Shown: piece by piece, positions 1 through 8,790 of the stretch
Layout: each line of letters begins with the position of its first letter
How positions within the stretch are numbered: the stretch's first letter is position 1
NCBI GenBank assembly: GCA_019359415.1
Contig: JAHHHH010000004.1
Coordinates: 112,095 to 176,094, forward strand
DNA from: Iphinoe sp. HA4291-MV1
GTDB lineage: Bacteria; Cyanobacteriota; Cyanobacteriia; Cyanobacteriales; Nostocaceae
Length of the DNA stretch: 64,000 bases
Reading direction: 5' to 3'
Made by a program: the position numbers and the translations under genes
Notes under the pieces: model-generated
What the model was told of the DNA's origin: nothing
The model's database searches: none
What the model saw: only the letters and a program-made list of their open reading frames with translations

Positions 1-282
1 GATGTAGATTGCTTCCCAGTAATGTTGTTTATCTTGATTGTGCGATAGTTGTACTTGGTCAAACAACAAGCGTAAGGGAGTCAGAGTATTTTTTTCTTTC
101 TCTTTAGACCATAGAATATCTGGTTTATTACACCATAAGATACACTTTGCTCGTTGGACTGCTTTTGAATCTTCTGGGTACTGACATTTACTGGGTAATT
201 GTACATCAGCTATTTGCGCTAAAACCCACACAGCTTGTTGCGCAACTTGCAATGCAGCTTTGGTAGCGTTTGAGTTAGTCAT
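1..282 (-). CDS. Hypothetical protein, N-terminal part, runs off the window
   Basis: An open frame starts with ATG at 282 and continues without a stop for 94 codons to base 1. The peptide begins MTNSNATKAALQVAQQ and is soluble-looking, with two cysteines (KCQ and KCIL) and no signal peptide. I do not recognise the family. The only support is the long open frame and the ATG; the rest of the gene lies outside the window. Confidence 0.5.
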   Translation of the reverse strand, partial: MTNSNATKAALQVAQQAVWVLAQIADVQLPSKCQYPEDSKAVQRAKCILWCNKPDILWSKEKEKNTLTPLRLLFDQVQLSHNQDKQHYWEAIYI

Positions 283-661
283 TACACTTCACGGTTGTTG
301 TGCTCAACTGCGTATAATTATTACCTGTAGGTGGAATAGGGGTCTTCCAATCCTACCTTTGAGCAAATACGCTAGTTCTCAATCTTGGTAAAACACAAAG
401 TTTTGTAGAGGCATAACATTGTTGTACCTCTGTAGCGCGTTGTATCTAAACGAGAACCACTATACATATCGGCTTGAATTTATAACCAGATTAAGTTATC
501 TCTACCGAAAAATACTGAGATTTCATCATAACTTCAAAGTTGTGAAGTTTGCTTAATGGAGAAGTCATGAGACACAGTACGTTATGCAACTTCAATGCCG
601 ATTAGCTTACCATAGCACGCCGCCTACGGCTGCATCCGAGATAGATCGTGAGTTGCTGAGG
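283..661. other. Intergenic region, no gene seen
   Basis: About 380 bases lie between the start of the partial gene and the stop of the anti-sigma gene. I see no open frame with a start and ribosome site, no RNA gene and no clear hairpin. It probably holds the promoter of the partial minus-strand gene near 290-350, but I cannot point to a convincing -10/-35 pair. Confidence 0.4.
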
Positions 662-1396
662 TTAGATCTTGGTAGGTGAGTTACTCTGCATCACGATAGT
701 TCCAGTGGGATAACGGCTAGTTTCAGACGATTCCAACGTCACAAATAATCCAGAGATACCTGTGTCATAAAAGTCGGCAGGCATCCAGAATTTATCTAGC
801 ACCTTTCCCTGGGGATTAATTTTCACAGTGCCACAGGGAATTTTTTCGCCATCAGCGATCGCCCAAAGTCGATAAACCTTACCTGTGGGTGGAGCCACCA
901 GATTTTGCACGGCTAGAATCCCCTGCCGTTGTCCTAGATTCACAACAAAGCTACCCCCAGCAGTATCCAATGCATTCACAGCCTTGAGAGAGAAAAGTTG
1001 TGTCTGGGACTGTTGCAGTAGGGTATTGATATCTTGAGCCATGCGGTAATCCTGTCGCAAGCGGTAGTTATCTACTCCTAAATACAGAATCAGGAGTGCC
1101 GCGACACTGCCCATGACGGTGAGCCAAGTGAACCGAGGCTGTTTGTGTCGGGAGGTCAGTTGAGTGGTAGTAGCCCTTGCCAGAATGGCAGACCGGAGGT
1201 GGGGAGGGGGTTCAACGCTGTTTAAGTCACCAGCCACCTGGTCTAAAACCTCTCGCAACTGATTCACTTGTGCCACCAATGCCGGATTTTCTCTCAGCAG
1301 TTGCTCGAAAGCTGCGACTTCAGTACGTGAGAGGTCGCCCAGTACATAGCCTGCTGCTAAGGTTTCGATTGCTTGAGGGGTGAGAGGTTCAGTCAT
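662..1396 (-). CDS. Anti-sigma factor, RskA type
   Basis: Membrane-bound anti-sigma factor that probably holds the neighbouring ECF sigma factor inactive. Residues about 5-70 form the small helical sigma-binding domain (LAAGYVLGDLS...FEQLL), with no Zn-binding HxxxCxxC. One membrane segment follows at about 90-110 (WLTVMGSVAALLILYLGV). The C-terminal half is the RskA-like extracytoplasmic domain (VYRLWAIADG, GLFVTLE). I chose ATG at 1396, four bases after the sigma gene stop and preceded by TAAGG; a TTG at 1408 would give four more residues. Co-transcription with the sigma gene is the classic sigK-rskA arrangement. The signal sensed is not known. Confidence 0.85.
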   Translation of the reverse strand: MTEPLTPQAIETLAAGYVLGDLSRTEVAAFEQLLRENPALVAQVNQLREVLDQVAGDLNSVEPPPHLRSAILARATTTQLTSRHKQPRFTWLTVMGSVAALLILYLGVDNYRLRQDYRMAQDINTLLQQSQTQLFSLKAVNALDTAGGSFVVNLGQRQGILAVQNLVAPPTGKVYRLWAIADGEKIPCGTVKINPQGKVLDKFWMPADFYDTGISGLFVTLESSETSRYPTGTIVMQSNSPTKI

Positions 1397-1400
1397 AACC

Positions 1401-1991
1401 TTAGTCAATGGAGTCCCGTAAAAGTTGCTTCAGTTTCAGAAGTCCCTGGCGAGTCCAGCTTTTCACAGTTCCCAGGGGTTTATTCAGTTGTTGGGCGATT
1501 TCCGATTGGCTCAGTCCGGCATCATACGCTAGTTCAATCGCCTGCCGTTGCTGAGCGGAAAGTTGAGCTAATGCTTGTCGTACTTGCTGCGATCGCTCAT
1601 TGAAAACAGCCTGCTCAACCGGAGTATGCGCGGGGGGTGCAGCAGTGACGTTCTGCCCCCAACGTTGCACCAAATTAAGGGTGCGACTGTGCGATCGCAG
1701 TTTGTCGATCGCTCGTGTTCGAGTCATGGCAATCAGGTAGCGCATCAAATGACCATGTTTAGTAGGGTCAACCGGGTGCTGCCATAACGACAGAAAAATT
1801 TCTTGGGTCAGGTCTTCGGCTTCTGGCTGGCTGTGCAACACTTTCAGTGCCACTCCATACACCACACTACCATAGCGATCATAGAGACACCCTAACGCCG
1901 CTGGTTGCTTTGCCTTCAGATCATTCAAGAGTGCGGCATCGCTGGAGGATGACGGTTCTGATGAATGGCGATCAGGAGAACTTAGATCCAT
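1401..1991 (-). CDS. ECF-type sigma-70 factor (SigK-like)
   Basis: Alternative RNA polymerase sigma factor. Region 2 is visible (ALGCLYDRYGSVVYGVALK, then EAEDLTQEIFLSLW) and region 4 helix-turn-helix follows (LSAQQRQAIELAYDAGLSQSEIA, GTVKSWTRQGLLKL). The order and length fit the SigK group, whose partner is an RskA anti-sigma, and that gene follows directly. The start is uncertain: ATG at 1991 leaves a short N-terminus as in relatives, while a GTG at 2075 would add 28 poorly conserved residues. The targets are not evident; the envelope genes at 2591-4773 are possible regulon members by position only. Confidence 0.85.
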   Translation of the reverse strand: MDLSSPDRHSSEPSSSSDAALLNDLKAKQPAALGCLYDRYGSVVYGVALKVLHSQPEAEDLTQEIFLSLWQHPVDPTKHGHLMRYLIAMTRTRAIDKLRSHSRTLNLVQRWGQNVTAAPPAHTPVEQAVFNERSQQVRQALAQLSAQQRQAIELAYDAGLSQSEIAQQLNKPLGTVKSWTRQGLLKLKQLLRDSID

Positions 1992-2075
1992 AGATTCAGG
2001 TGAATAGACCGAGGCTAATTTCTCTGCAAAAATGCCCAATGCATCTTGTAATGTGAGTGCCAATCCTGATTTCAC

Positions 2076-2590
2076 AACTTCTTTTGAGTATAGAGCAAAC
2101 TTACTCTCATCTCTAAAACGATTGGTGAAGCTAATTGGATGAGTCTAGCGTCGAAATTTTGTAGAAGTGGGTTATTTCATTGTGATTGGTTAACACTGTT
2201 TGAGTGCCTCAAACCGAACGAACCGTGAACATCAGTCTAGCAAGGGCATTTGAAGAGTTTAAATCCAAAATTGGTTTTCAGTCGTCTTAAAGGTAGAGAA
2301 AAGCAAGTAACCCAGTTAGCATTCTTTTCAGGCATAAGTTGCAACTAGATTTCTGAAATCACGCTAATTGCTTACCTGCCCACTCCTACAGCTTTTAAAA
2401 GTGGGCATTGCAGTGCAATGTCCCGACGAAATTTATATCGTCAATTCGCAACGCCCTTCTTTGGCATGTCATAATTTTGCACCTTTGGCAGTTTGGATTC
2501 AACCAATTTGCTTGAAAGTTTGTGCTGCATCCAAGCATTGAAGGTCAGTAAAACCGCTGTAGCCAAATAACCGATCCGAGAGGTAATTCT
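2076..2590. other. Intergenic region between divergent sigma operon and small secreted protein
   Basis: Promoters for both directions must lie here. The one structure I see is an imperfect palindrome at 2403-2424 (GGGCATTGCA, g, TGCAATGTCCC; one bulged base). It lies about 170 bases before the 2591 gene and could be an operator or RNA hairpin; nothing else supports either role. Confidence 0.4.
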
Positions 2591-2956
2591 ATGCGACGCT
2601 CTATTTCTGGGCTGTTAACAACACTGCTTCTGTCTGCCGCCATTTTGCCTGCTGCGGCGCAGGCTCAAACCACCGAGGCAGAACCAACCAGCCTCAATCC
2701 CTACGTGGCAAATCAACCCTCTGCAAAACATCTCAAGCCTTTTAATCTGGCTTATCTGGCGTATCAAGGCTACTTAAAAGACCAAGGCATTCCCAGCAAT
2801 AGTGCATTGATCGGTGCGATCGCGTCTGGAACAATCACGGCTCAAGACATTATTCAAGCTGCTGTCAAGGCGAATCGACTACCTGAGCAAACGCTAAGCG
2901 ATCAAGGCTATCGCCATAACCTTGAAGATCAACTGCAAGGATTTACAGGAGACTAA
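2591..2956 (+). CDS. Small secreted protein of unknown function
   Basis: 121 residues with a clear Sec signal peptide (positively charged MRRS, hydrophobic core to about residue 20, AQA cleavage site near 24-26). The mature part is about 95 residues, without cysteines, and ends LQGFTGD. No family is recognised. The start is supported by GAGAGG seven bases before ATG. It is followed by small envelope genes in the same direction, so a periplasmic or exported role is likely, but no activity can be inferred. Confidence 0.7.
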   Translation: MRRSISGLLTTLLLSAAILPAAAQAQTTEAEPTSLNPYVANQPSAKHLKPFNLAYLAYQGYLKDQGIPSNSALIGAIASGTITAQDIIQAAVKANRLPEQTLSDQGYRHNLEDQLQGFTGD

Positions 2957-2962
2957 AAAACT

Positions 2963-3004
2963 GGCGTTGCTGAATCAATCATGACTCAGGTGTGAAACAA
3001 CGCC
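2963..3004 (+). terminator. Inverted repeat after small secreted protein gene
   Basis: GGCGTTG (2963-2969) pairs with CAACGCC (2998-3004), just after the stop at 2956. The left arm reads GGCGTTGCTGAATCA, the same end sequence as the MITE at 25631-25765, so this may be a degenerate short copy of that repeat rather than a true terminator. No T-run follows. Confidence 0.3.
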
Positions 3005-3140
3005 GCGATTCAACTTACATGGGAAAGCATTCGGGCATTCATCGGGAGCATCCTTTCCAGCACTTGATTACCCAATGCTTTACCTCTACCGATCAAATGT
3101 TGATGCCGGACAGTAACATCCTTACAAGAATACTCAAACG

Positions 3141-3431
3141 ATGAAAAACACATTTCGCAAGTACCATCGGCTAATTGCTACACTCTTTTGTTTGCCGTTA
3201 CTCTTTACTGCTGTGACTGGCATTAGCTTTGCCATCGCCGATAAATGGTTGCATCAAGAAGAGCTTACTGCATTTTTAATCACTGTTCACACCTTCCAAA
3301 TCTTCAAACTTGATGCCATTCTGCCAGTTTTGAATGGGCTAGGTCTGATTGGCTTAGTAGCTACCGGACTCTCGCTGACCGGACTGTTTGCTAAACGCCA
3401 TCAACCAAAGCGGATAGGAGAACGCTCATGA
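3141..3431 (+). CDS. Small PepSY-associated-like membrane protein
   Basis: 96 residues with a basic N-terminus (MKNTFRKYHR), a first membrane helix (LIATLFCLPLLFTAVTGISF) and a second near 62-82 (VLNGLGLIGLVATGLSLTGLF), ending in a basic tail. The KYHRxxA...P...TAxTG pattern is typical of the transmembrane part of PepSY-associated proteins. There is no PepSY domain itself, so it is a reduced member. It overlaps the following cupredoxin gene by four bases (ATGA), which strongly suggests translational coupling. A role in electron or metal handling at the membrane is inference from the partner. Confidence 0.65.
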   Translation: MKNTFRKYHRLIATLFCLPLLFTAVTGISFAIADKWLHQEELTAFLITVHTFQIFKLDAILPVLNGLGLIGLVATGLSLTGLFAKRHQPKRIGERS

Positions 3432-3847
3432 AATACATTTCTTATTTTTTCATAGCGATCGCCAGTGCCTTCTTGGTCATCCTGTTGTCGTTGTCATCCT
3501 GTAGTCCGAACCATAAGGTAACGACTAGCCAACCAATGGTGATGAAAGATCAACCCAAGGAGCAACCCCAAACTAGCCAACAAACTGCCGATGCTACTGT
3601 CAAAATTCGTAATTTCAAATTTGAGCCAGCGAATTTGGCGATCGCTGTTGGTAAAACTGTTCAATTTATCAATGTCGATGAAGAACCCCACACGGCTACA
3701 GCTACGGATGGTACTTTTAACTCTAAAGCACTGGATACCAATCAAACCTGGAACTACACCGCCACTAAACCGGGTACTTATCCCTATATTTGCTCAGTTC
3801 ATCCCTTTATGAAAGGGACGTTGACGGTAACACAAGAGAAAAACTAA
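3428..3847 (+). CDS. Cupredoxin (plastocyanin-like) lipoprotein
   Basis: 139 residues. The N-terminus is a lipoprotein signal: hydrophobic stretch, then the lipobox LSSC at about residues 22-25, followed by a linker rich in Q, T and P. The C-terminal domain is a type I copper fold with ligands in the right order: His in EPHTA, then Cys, His and Met in ICSVHPFMKG. It should be an outer-face, membrane-anchored blue-copper electron carrier or copper-binding protein. The gene is coupled by a four-base overlap to the membrane protein before it and lies 14 bases before a phosphoesterase. Redox partner unknown. Confidence 0.85.
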   Translation: MKYISYFFIAIASAFLVILLSLSSCSPNHKVTTSQPMVMKDQPKEQPQTSQQTADATVKIRNFKFEPANLAIAVGKTVQFINVDEEPHTATATDGTFNSKALDTNQTWNYTATKPGTYPYICSVHPFMKGTLTVTQEKN

Positions 3848-3861
3848 CCAGAGGAATACCA

Positions 3862-4773
3862 ATGGAACGCAGAAAATTTATTGAACACGTGGGCTGGACA
3901 GGACTCGGTATTGTGTGGGCTGTTGGTGCAAATGGCTTATTCACTGCCTGTCAGGTGGGAGAACCAAATGCTCAAAAATCATCGACAACCTCACCGTTTT
4001 CCTTCGTTCAAATTAGCGATACGCACATCGGTTTCAAAAAACCTGCAAATGAACATGTGACCGATACGCTTCAGAAAACGATCAATGCGATCAATGCCTT
4101 ACCCACTCCACCCGCCTTTGTCATTCACACCGGAGACATCTCCCATTTGTCTAAACCAGAAGAATTTGATCAGGCAAAACAACTGCTTTCCCAATTGAAA
4201 GTTCCACTGTTTACCCTACCAGGGGAACACGATACGATTGGCGATCGCGGCAAAGCCTATGAGGAAGCCTTTAACCGAAAGGATGTCAAAGAAGGCTTAC
4301 AGGTTTGGGATCAGGCGGGAATACACTTTGTCTCCTTGACCAATGTGCTGGACTTTGGGGCAACAGGTACGGGCAAACTGGGTCAGGCGCAATTGGACTT
4401 GGTGGCAAAAGATTTAGCAGCGCAGAAACAGGATAAGCCTCTAGTTGTTTTCAGCCATATTCCCCTGTATGACCTTTATCCTAAATGGGGATGGGCAACT
4501 GCCGATTCTGCTAAATTGCTCTCAGTGCTATCTCGCTTTGCGTCGGTCACAGTGTTAACGGGGCACATCCATCAAGTGATTTCGCACAGCGAAGGCAATA
4601 TTCGCTTCCATACCGCTACGACGACTGCCTATCCCCTCCCCGCTCCAGGTCACGGTGATCAACCTGCTCCCGTCAAGCTAAGCGAAAATAATCTATTGGC
4701 GGTGCTCGGATTCCGCACAGTTGAGGTAATTTCCGGGAAGGATACTAGAGTTGACCAACATGCTCTGGGGTAG
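3862..4773 (+). CDS. Exported metallophosphoesterase (calcineurin-like)
   Basis: Predicted phosphoesterase of the calcineurin fold with the metal-binding series in order: SDTHIG, HTGDIS, GEHD, FSHIPLY and TGHIHQ. The N-terminus ERRKFIEHVG followed by a hydrophobic stretch is a twin-arginine signal, and a Cys follows (FTACQ), so a Tat-exported lipoprotein is possible. I chose ATG at 3862, six bases after GAGGA, rather than an upstream in-frame ATG at 3790 inside the cupredoxin gene. The substrate is unknown; co-location with a copper protein suggests the three genes form one exported group. Confidence 0.85.
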   Translation: MERRKFIEHVGWTGLGIVWAVGANGLFTACQVGEPNAQKSSTTSPFSFVQISDTHIGFKKPANEHVTDTLQKTINAINALPTPPAFVIHTGDISHLSKPEEFDQAKQLLSQLKVPLFTLPGEHDTIGDRGKAYEEAFNRKDVKEGLQVWDQAGIHFVSLTNVLDFGATGTGKLGQAQLDLVAKDLAAQKQDKPLVVFSHIPLYDLYPKWGWATADSAKLLSVLSRFASVTVLTGHIHQVISHSEGNIRFHTATTTAYPLPAPGHGDQPAPVKLSENNLLAVLGFRTVEVISGKDTRVDQHALG

Positions 4774-4989
4774 AAATATAGTTCAACAACTGTCTGGTGC
4801 GATACGCGCCCGGGCGTCTGCTTTCCCTTGCAATCGCATTCTGGGCGCATACCCGTTAACAGGTCACCTCGATACTGTTTTTTTCATGTATTACGGATGG
4901 CTGTAGCCGCCAGTGGGTCGCTTTCAAGAATTATCGTCTCTTGCAGGAGACTGGGGATAAAGTCAGTTCATTATGATGTCAATATAATT

Positions 4990-5019
4990 TTTAAGAACGT
5001 TTAAGAACGTTTAAGAACG
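4990..5019. repeat. Three tandem copies of a 10-bp unit at the dnaA 3' end
   Basis: TTTAAGAACG occurs three times without a gap (4990, 5000, 5010). The last copy contains the dnaA stop codon; on the gene strand each unit reads CGTTCTTAAA, so each repeat carries a TAA. Likely replication slippage at the gene end; no function can be assigned. Confidence 0.8.
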
Positions 5020-6384
5020 GCTAGCCATGTTAATGCGATCGCTCAATTGGCGTAGCGTTTGTACTAAATTTTGATCTGTTTCGCGCAGTTGGGTAATTTT
5101 TTTACAGCTGTACATGACTGTTGTATGGTCTTTTCCACCAAATTCTTCTCCTATTCTTGGCAAACTTAAATCCGTGTGCTGTCGCATAAGATACATTCCG
5201 ATTTGACGTGCCCAACTAATCTCTCGTCGCCGCGAATTCCCTTTAAGGTCTTCTATTAATACATCAAAAGCCTCTGTTACCACTGAGAAAATTGCTTCTG
5301 GTGTGGCTTCTACTTTCTCAGTTGGTGGTTCTAAAATAGGTGCAATATTTTCTACTGTCATGGGTAAACCCCAAATAGAAATATATGCTAATGCACGAAT
5401 CAATGCTCCTTCCAACTCTCGAATATTAGAAGTATAGTGACAAGCAATATACTCAACAATTTCCCTTGGTAGACGGATATTCTCATACTCAGCTTTTTTT
5501 TGTAAAATTGCCATTCTCGTCTCTAAATCTGGTGGTTGGATATCAGCAATTAAACCCATAGAAAATCGGGAACACAGACGTTCTTGCAACCGAGGAATTT
5601 GGTTGGGAGGACGGTCAGAAGCTAAGACGACTTGCTTACCAGCTTCATGTAAAGTATTAAAAGTATGGAAAAATTCTTCTTGAGTATATTCCTTTCCTTC
5701 AATAAACTGAATATCATCCACTAAAAGGACATCAGCAGCACGGTAATGCTCTCGGAAACTTTGCATACTGTCCTTGCGAATAGCAGTAATGAGATCATTA
5801 GTAAATTGCTCAGTTGAAACGTAAAATATCCTTGAATCTGGACTAATTTCCCATCGATAGTGACTGATCGCCTGCATCAGGTGAGTTTTTCCTAAACCCA
5901 CGCCACCGCACAAAAATAAGGGGTTAAACTCTCTTCCAGGATACTCAGCAACTGCTAATGCAGCAGCATGAGCCATACGATTGTTAGCACCGACGACGAA
6001 TCGAGAGAAAACATATTTGAGGTTTAATTCTGTCGTTTTTAGTCCTCGGTTTGGAGGAAGCGTTTCTGAAGGACTGGTTTGAGCTGGAAATTCCCAAGAA
6101 ACTTCTTGTTCATTGACAGGAGAAACTTCATCACCTTGAGTCACAGTTATATGAATATCTATGGGATAACCAAGAATATCTTGTACGACATTAGCGATCG
6201 TTTTTATGTAGTATTTCTGTAACCAATTGCGAGCAAACGGGTTGGGAGTACAAATCACCAAGCAATTATTTTCCAATCGCTCTGCACTCGCAGTTTTGAT
6301 CCAAGTTTCAAAGGTGGGACGGGATAGCTCTAGTTGTAAGCGCTCCAGTACCTGACTCCACAGACTTTCTATGGGCATTTCCAT
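5011..6384 (-). CDS. dnaA: Chromosomal replication initiator DnaA
   Basis: 457 residues, the usual length. Domain I is at about 1-85 ([20 protein letters not shown]), followed by a variable linker and the AAA+ domain from about 122 ([21 protein letters not shown]) with Walker [10 protein letters not shown] near 160-168 and Walker [10 protein letters not shown]. Domain IV carries the DNA-binding signature with [12 protein letters not shown] near the end. It initiates replication by ATP-dependent oligomerisation at oriC. No cluster of DnaA boxes is visible on either side, which agrees with cyanobacteria where dnaA and the origin need not be adjacent. A second in-frame ATG two codons in (MPIES) is a possible start. 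Confidence 0.97.
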   Translation of the reverse strand: MEMPIESLWSQVLERLQLELSRPTFETWIKTASAERLENNCLVICTPNPFARNWLQKYYIKTIANVVQDILGYPIDIHITVTQGDEVSPVNEQEVSWEFPAQTSPSETLPPNRGLKTTELNLKYVFSRFVVGANNRMAHAAALAVAEYPGREFNPLFLCGGVGLGKTHLMQAISHYRWEISPDSRIFYVSTEQFTNDLITAIRKDSMQSFREHYRAADVLLVDDIQFIEGKEYTQEEFFHTFNTLHEAGKQVVLASDRPPNQIPRLQERLCSRFSMGLIADIQPPDLETRMAILQKKAEYENIRLPREIVEYIACHYTSNIRELEGALIRALAYISIWGLPMTVENIAPILEPPTEKVEATPEAIFSVVTEAFDVLIEDLKGNSRRREISWARQIGMYLMRQHTDLSLPRIGEEFGGKDHTTVMYSCKKITQLRETDQNLVQTLRQLSDRINMASRS

Positions 6385-6560
6385 AATTTACCACCAATGC
6401 TCAGCAATCGTCACAATAATAATGAAGATATGAGCAAGCACCAATCTAGCAAATAATACTCTAGACCTGAAAACTTGCCTTTGAGTTGTCATCGTTCTTG
6501 GTCTCCCCCCGGTAGCCAAGATTTTATCACCCATAGATTCATACGGAGAAGCAAAAATAA

Positions 6561-7994
6561 ATGAAGACTACAGACCATGACTTTCAGCCCAGAAAAGGAC
6601 AAGGAAAAATGGGCAATGGGCAATGGGCAATGGGCAAAAGGGGCAAAGGGCAAGGGGCAAAGGGCAAGGGGCAATGTTCGATTAAGAGTTCCCAATTTCC
6701 AGTTCCCAATTTCCAGTTCCCAATGCCCAATGCCCAATTTCCAGTTCCCAATTTCCAGTTCCCAATGCCCAATGCCCAATTTCCAGTTCCCAATGCCCAA
6801 TGCCCAATTCCCAATTTCCGCGTTTCCGTAAATAGTATTCTAGTCATGCTGCTTAGCAGTGCAGCAGTGATATCTATTGGGGGTTGTTCCACACCGGCTG
6901 GTACCCTTGATACTGGCAGAACAAATACTCAGCAAACGCCAGTTAGCAAGACAACAGATAACACTTCCCCAAAAATTTTACCCGTTACCTCTTCGTCCAA
7001 TAATCCGAACTTTGTCGTTGGAGTCGTCCAAAAAGTAGGACCTGCAGTTGTTCGCATTGACGCTGCAAGGACTGTCGTTTCCGACGAGTTTGATGATCCA
7101 GTTTTTCGGCGCTTTTTTGGCTCACAGCCAAGAGAAAGAGTAGAGGGTAGCGGTTCTGGGTTCATTATTAACTCTGCTGGTCAGATTTTAACTAATTCTC
7201 ATGTGGTGAATGGTGCTGAAAGCGTGACAGTAAAATTGAAGGATGGTCGCTCTTTTAAGGGACGTGTACTGGGTGAAGACCCGGTCACAGATGTTGCTGT
7301 TATTAAAATAGAGGCAAATAATCTGCCAACTGTTTCTATAGGTAACTCTGAAACCTTACAACCAGGAGAAGCTGTTATTGCGATCGGTAATCCTCTTGGT
7401 TTAGATTATACGGTCACATCTGGAATTATCAGCGCGACTGGTCGTTCTAGTAGTGATATTGGTGTCACAGATAAACGGGTTGATTTTATTCAAACTGATG
7501 CTGCTATTAACCCTGGTAACTCTGGTGGACCACTATTAAATGCTCGCGGAGATGTTATTGGTATGAATACTGCCATCATTCGCGGCGCTCAAGGGTTAGG
7601 ATTTGCTATTCCTATTAGCACGGCGCAGCGGATTGCTCAGGAATTAATAGCAAAAGGTAAGGTTGATCATCCTTATTTAGGTATTCAAATGGTGACTGTG
7701 ACTCCAGATGTGAAGGAAAAAGTTAATTCTAGATTAGGTCTTAATTTGGCAGCAGATAAGGGGGTTTTGTTAATTGATATTGTGCCACGTTCTCCAGCCG
7801 CCTCTGCTGGACTGAAAACAGGAGATGTTATTCAAAGTATTCGTAATCAACCAGTCACTAAAATAGAAGAAGTGCAAAAGATAGTAGAAAATAGTAAAAT
7901 AGGATCTCCTTTAGAATTGCAAGTACTACGTAATGGGCAAACAACACAAATAGCTGTTAGACCTGCTCCTTTACCAAGTAGACGTGGAAGCTAG
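6561..7994 (+). CDS. HtrA/Deg-family serine protease with repeat-encoded N-terminus
   Basis: Envelope quality-control protease of the HhoA/HhoB/HtrA group. The trypsin-like domain has His in TNSHVVNG, Asp in DPVTDVAVI and Ser in NPGNSGGPL; one PDZ domain closes the protein (PYLGIQM...[14 protein letters not shown]). A hydrophobic segment with the lipobox-like GGCS lies at about 94-110. Translation from ATG 6561 is supported by GGAGAAG nine bases upstream, whereas the later ATG at 6846 has no ribosome site. Starting at 6561 adds a head of about 70 residues made of (Q)FPVPNxQFPMPNA units, because a heptamer array sits in frame between [12 protein letters not shown] and the signal segment. The protease assignment is firm; the true N-terminus is not. 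Confidence 0.9.
   Translation: MKTTDHDFQPRKGQGKMGNGQWAMGKRGKGQGAKGKGQCSIKSSQFPVPNFQFPMPNAQFPVPNFQFPMPNAQFPVPNAQCPIPNFRVSVNSILVMLLSSAAVISIGGCSTPAGTLDTGRTNTQQTPVSKTTDNTSPKILPVTSSSNNPNFVVGVVQKVGPAVVRIDAARTVVSDEFDDPVFRRFFGSQPRERVEGSGSGFIINSAGQILTNSHVVNGAESVTVKLKDGRSFKGRVLGEDPVTDVAVIKIEANNLPTVSIGNSETLQPGEAVIAIGNPLGLDYTVTSGIISATGRSSSDIGVTDKRVDFIQTDAAINPGNSGGPLLNARGDVIGMNTAIIRGAQGLGFAIPISTAQRIAQELIAKGKVDHPYLGIQMVTVTPDVKEKVNSRLGLNLAADKGVLLIDIVPRSPAASAGLKTGDVIQSIRNQPVTKIEEVQKIVENSKIGSPLELQVLRNGQTTQIAVRPAPLPSRRGS
6609..6823. repeat. Short tandemly repeated repetitive (STRR) array, heptamer based
   Basis: Units of GGGCAAT, GGGCAAA/GGGCAAG (6609-6675) switch to the complementary sense, CCCAATG and CCCAATTTCCAGTT (6689-6823). 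These degenerate heptamers are typical of heterocystous cyanobacterial genomes; further arrays occur at 33164, 34094, 52644 and 54468. Here the array lies inside the open frame of the downstream protease and can be translated. Confidence 0.9.
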
Positions 7995-8086
7995 ATTAAC
8001 AATTATGAAGTATGAATTATGAATTCAAAAAATATTCTTGATTCATATTTTATATTTCATAAATCTTATCTATGAGAGTTATTATT

Positions 8087-8620
8087 ATGAGTGAATTACT
8101 ACCAATTATCCAATTAGGCAATTCGATACTGCGTCAAAAAGCCTCCTTGGTTGAAAATATCAACGATGAGCGTATTCAAAAACTCATTGATGACCTCATG
8201 ACGACAGTTGCTAAGGCTAACGGTGTCGGTATTGCTGCACCTCAAGTTGCCCAATCCTGTCGTTTATTTATTGTAGCTTCCCGCCCTAATCCCAGATATC
8301 CCAATGCTCCGGAAATGGAACCTACTGCTATGATTAATCCCAAAATCGTTGCCCATTCAACGGAGGTAGTCAAAGGATGGGAAGGTTGTTTGTGTGTTCC
8401 AGGGATTAGAGGACTCGTTCCCAGATATCAAGAAATTGAGGTAGAATATACCGACCGAAATGGCAAACTGCAAAAGCAAGAATTGACTGATTTTGTCGCT
8501 CGTATCTTTCAACACGAGTATGACCACCTTGATGGTATCGTCTTTTTAGATAGGCTAGAAAGTACTCTGGACATAATCACAGAGCAGGAATATCAAAAAC
8601 AAGTTATTAACAATACTTAA
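8087..8620 (+). CDS. def: Peptide deformylase
   Basis: Removes the N-formyl group from nascent proteins. All three family motifs are present: GVGIAAPQ, EGCLCVPG (the Cys metal ligand; the usual EGCLS is EGCLC here) and QHEYDHLDG, with both His ligands and the catalytic Glu. 177 residues from ATG 8087 (MSELLPIIQLG), the usual start for the family; an in-frame ATG at 8072 would add five residues. It follows the protease by about 90 bases in the same direction. Confidence 0.95.
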   Translation: MSELLPIIQLGNSILRQKASLVENINDERIQKLIDDLMTTVAKANGVGIAAPQVAQSCRLFIVASRPNPRYPNAPEMEPTAMINPKIVAHSTEVVKGWEGCLCVPGIRGLVPRYQEIEVEYTDRNGKLQKQELTDFVARIFQHEYDHLDGIVFLDRLESTLDIITEQEYQKQVINNT

Positions 8621-8622
8621 TC

Positions 8623-8750
8623 ATAAATAATTCTAAAGAGTGATAGTTTACCCAGAGTATTAAGGTATTCTTAATGGATTTTTAACAGTTACTTAATTAT
8701 AAATAATTCTAAAGAATGATCATTTACCCGAAATATTAAGGTACATTTAA
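8623..8750. repeat. Direct repeat of about 50 bp, two copies, 76-bp period
   Basis: ATAAATAATTCTAAAGA begins at 8623 and again at 8699. Both copies continue through TGATNNTTTACCC and TATTAAGGTA to TTTTTAA/ATTTAAC. The motif TGATNRTTTACCCRRA thus occurs at 8641-8656 and 8718-8733, and once more inverted at 8783-8797 across the start codon of the next gene. This looks like duplication of a promoter or operator region. Confidence 0.75.
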
Positions 8751-8764
8751 CCTATTGTTAACCT
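8659..8764 (+). promoter_or_regulatory. Two Pho-box-like arrays of 11-bp-period TTAA repeats
   Basis: Array 1 (8659-8699) reads ATTAAGGT, CTTAATGG, TTTAACAG, CTTAATTA, each separated by three bases. Array 2 (8735-8764) reads ATTAAGGT, TTTAACCT, GTTAACCT, again with three-base spacers. Tandem 8-mers of the form YTTAAYYW with three-base spacers are the known cyanobacterial Pho box bound by the phosphate regulator SphR/PhoB; other OmpR-family regulators use similar spacing. The arrays lie directly before the HMA/P-type ATPase genes, so phosphate or related stress control of that operon is inferred. Confidence 0.5.
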
Positions 8765-8790
8765 TTTGGTTTGAGGCATCTATCGGGTAA

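Noticed and set aside
6577-6892. Alternative frames on both strands through the STRR array (Gln/Phe/Pro/Asn-rich or Gly/Asn/Trp-rich peptides)
   Set aside because: They exist only because heptamer repeats lack stops in several frames; none has a ribosome site or continues into a recognisable domain.
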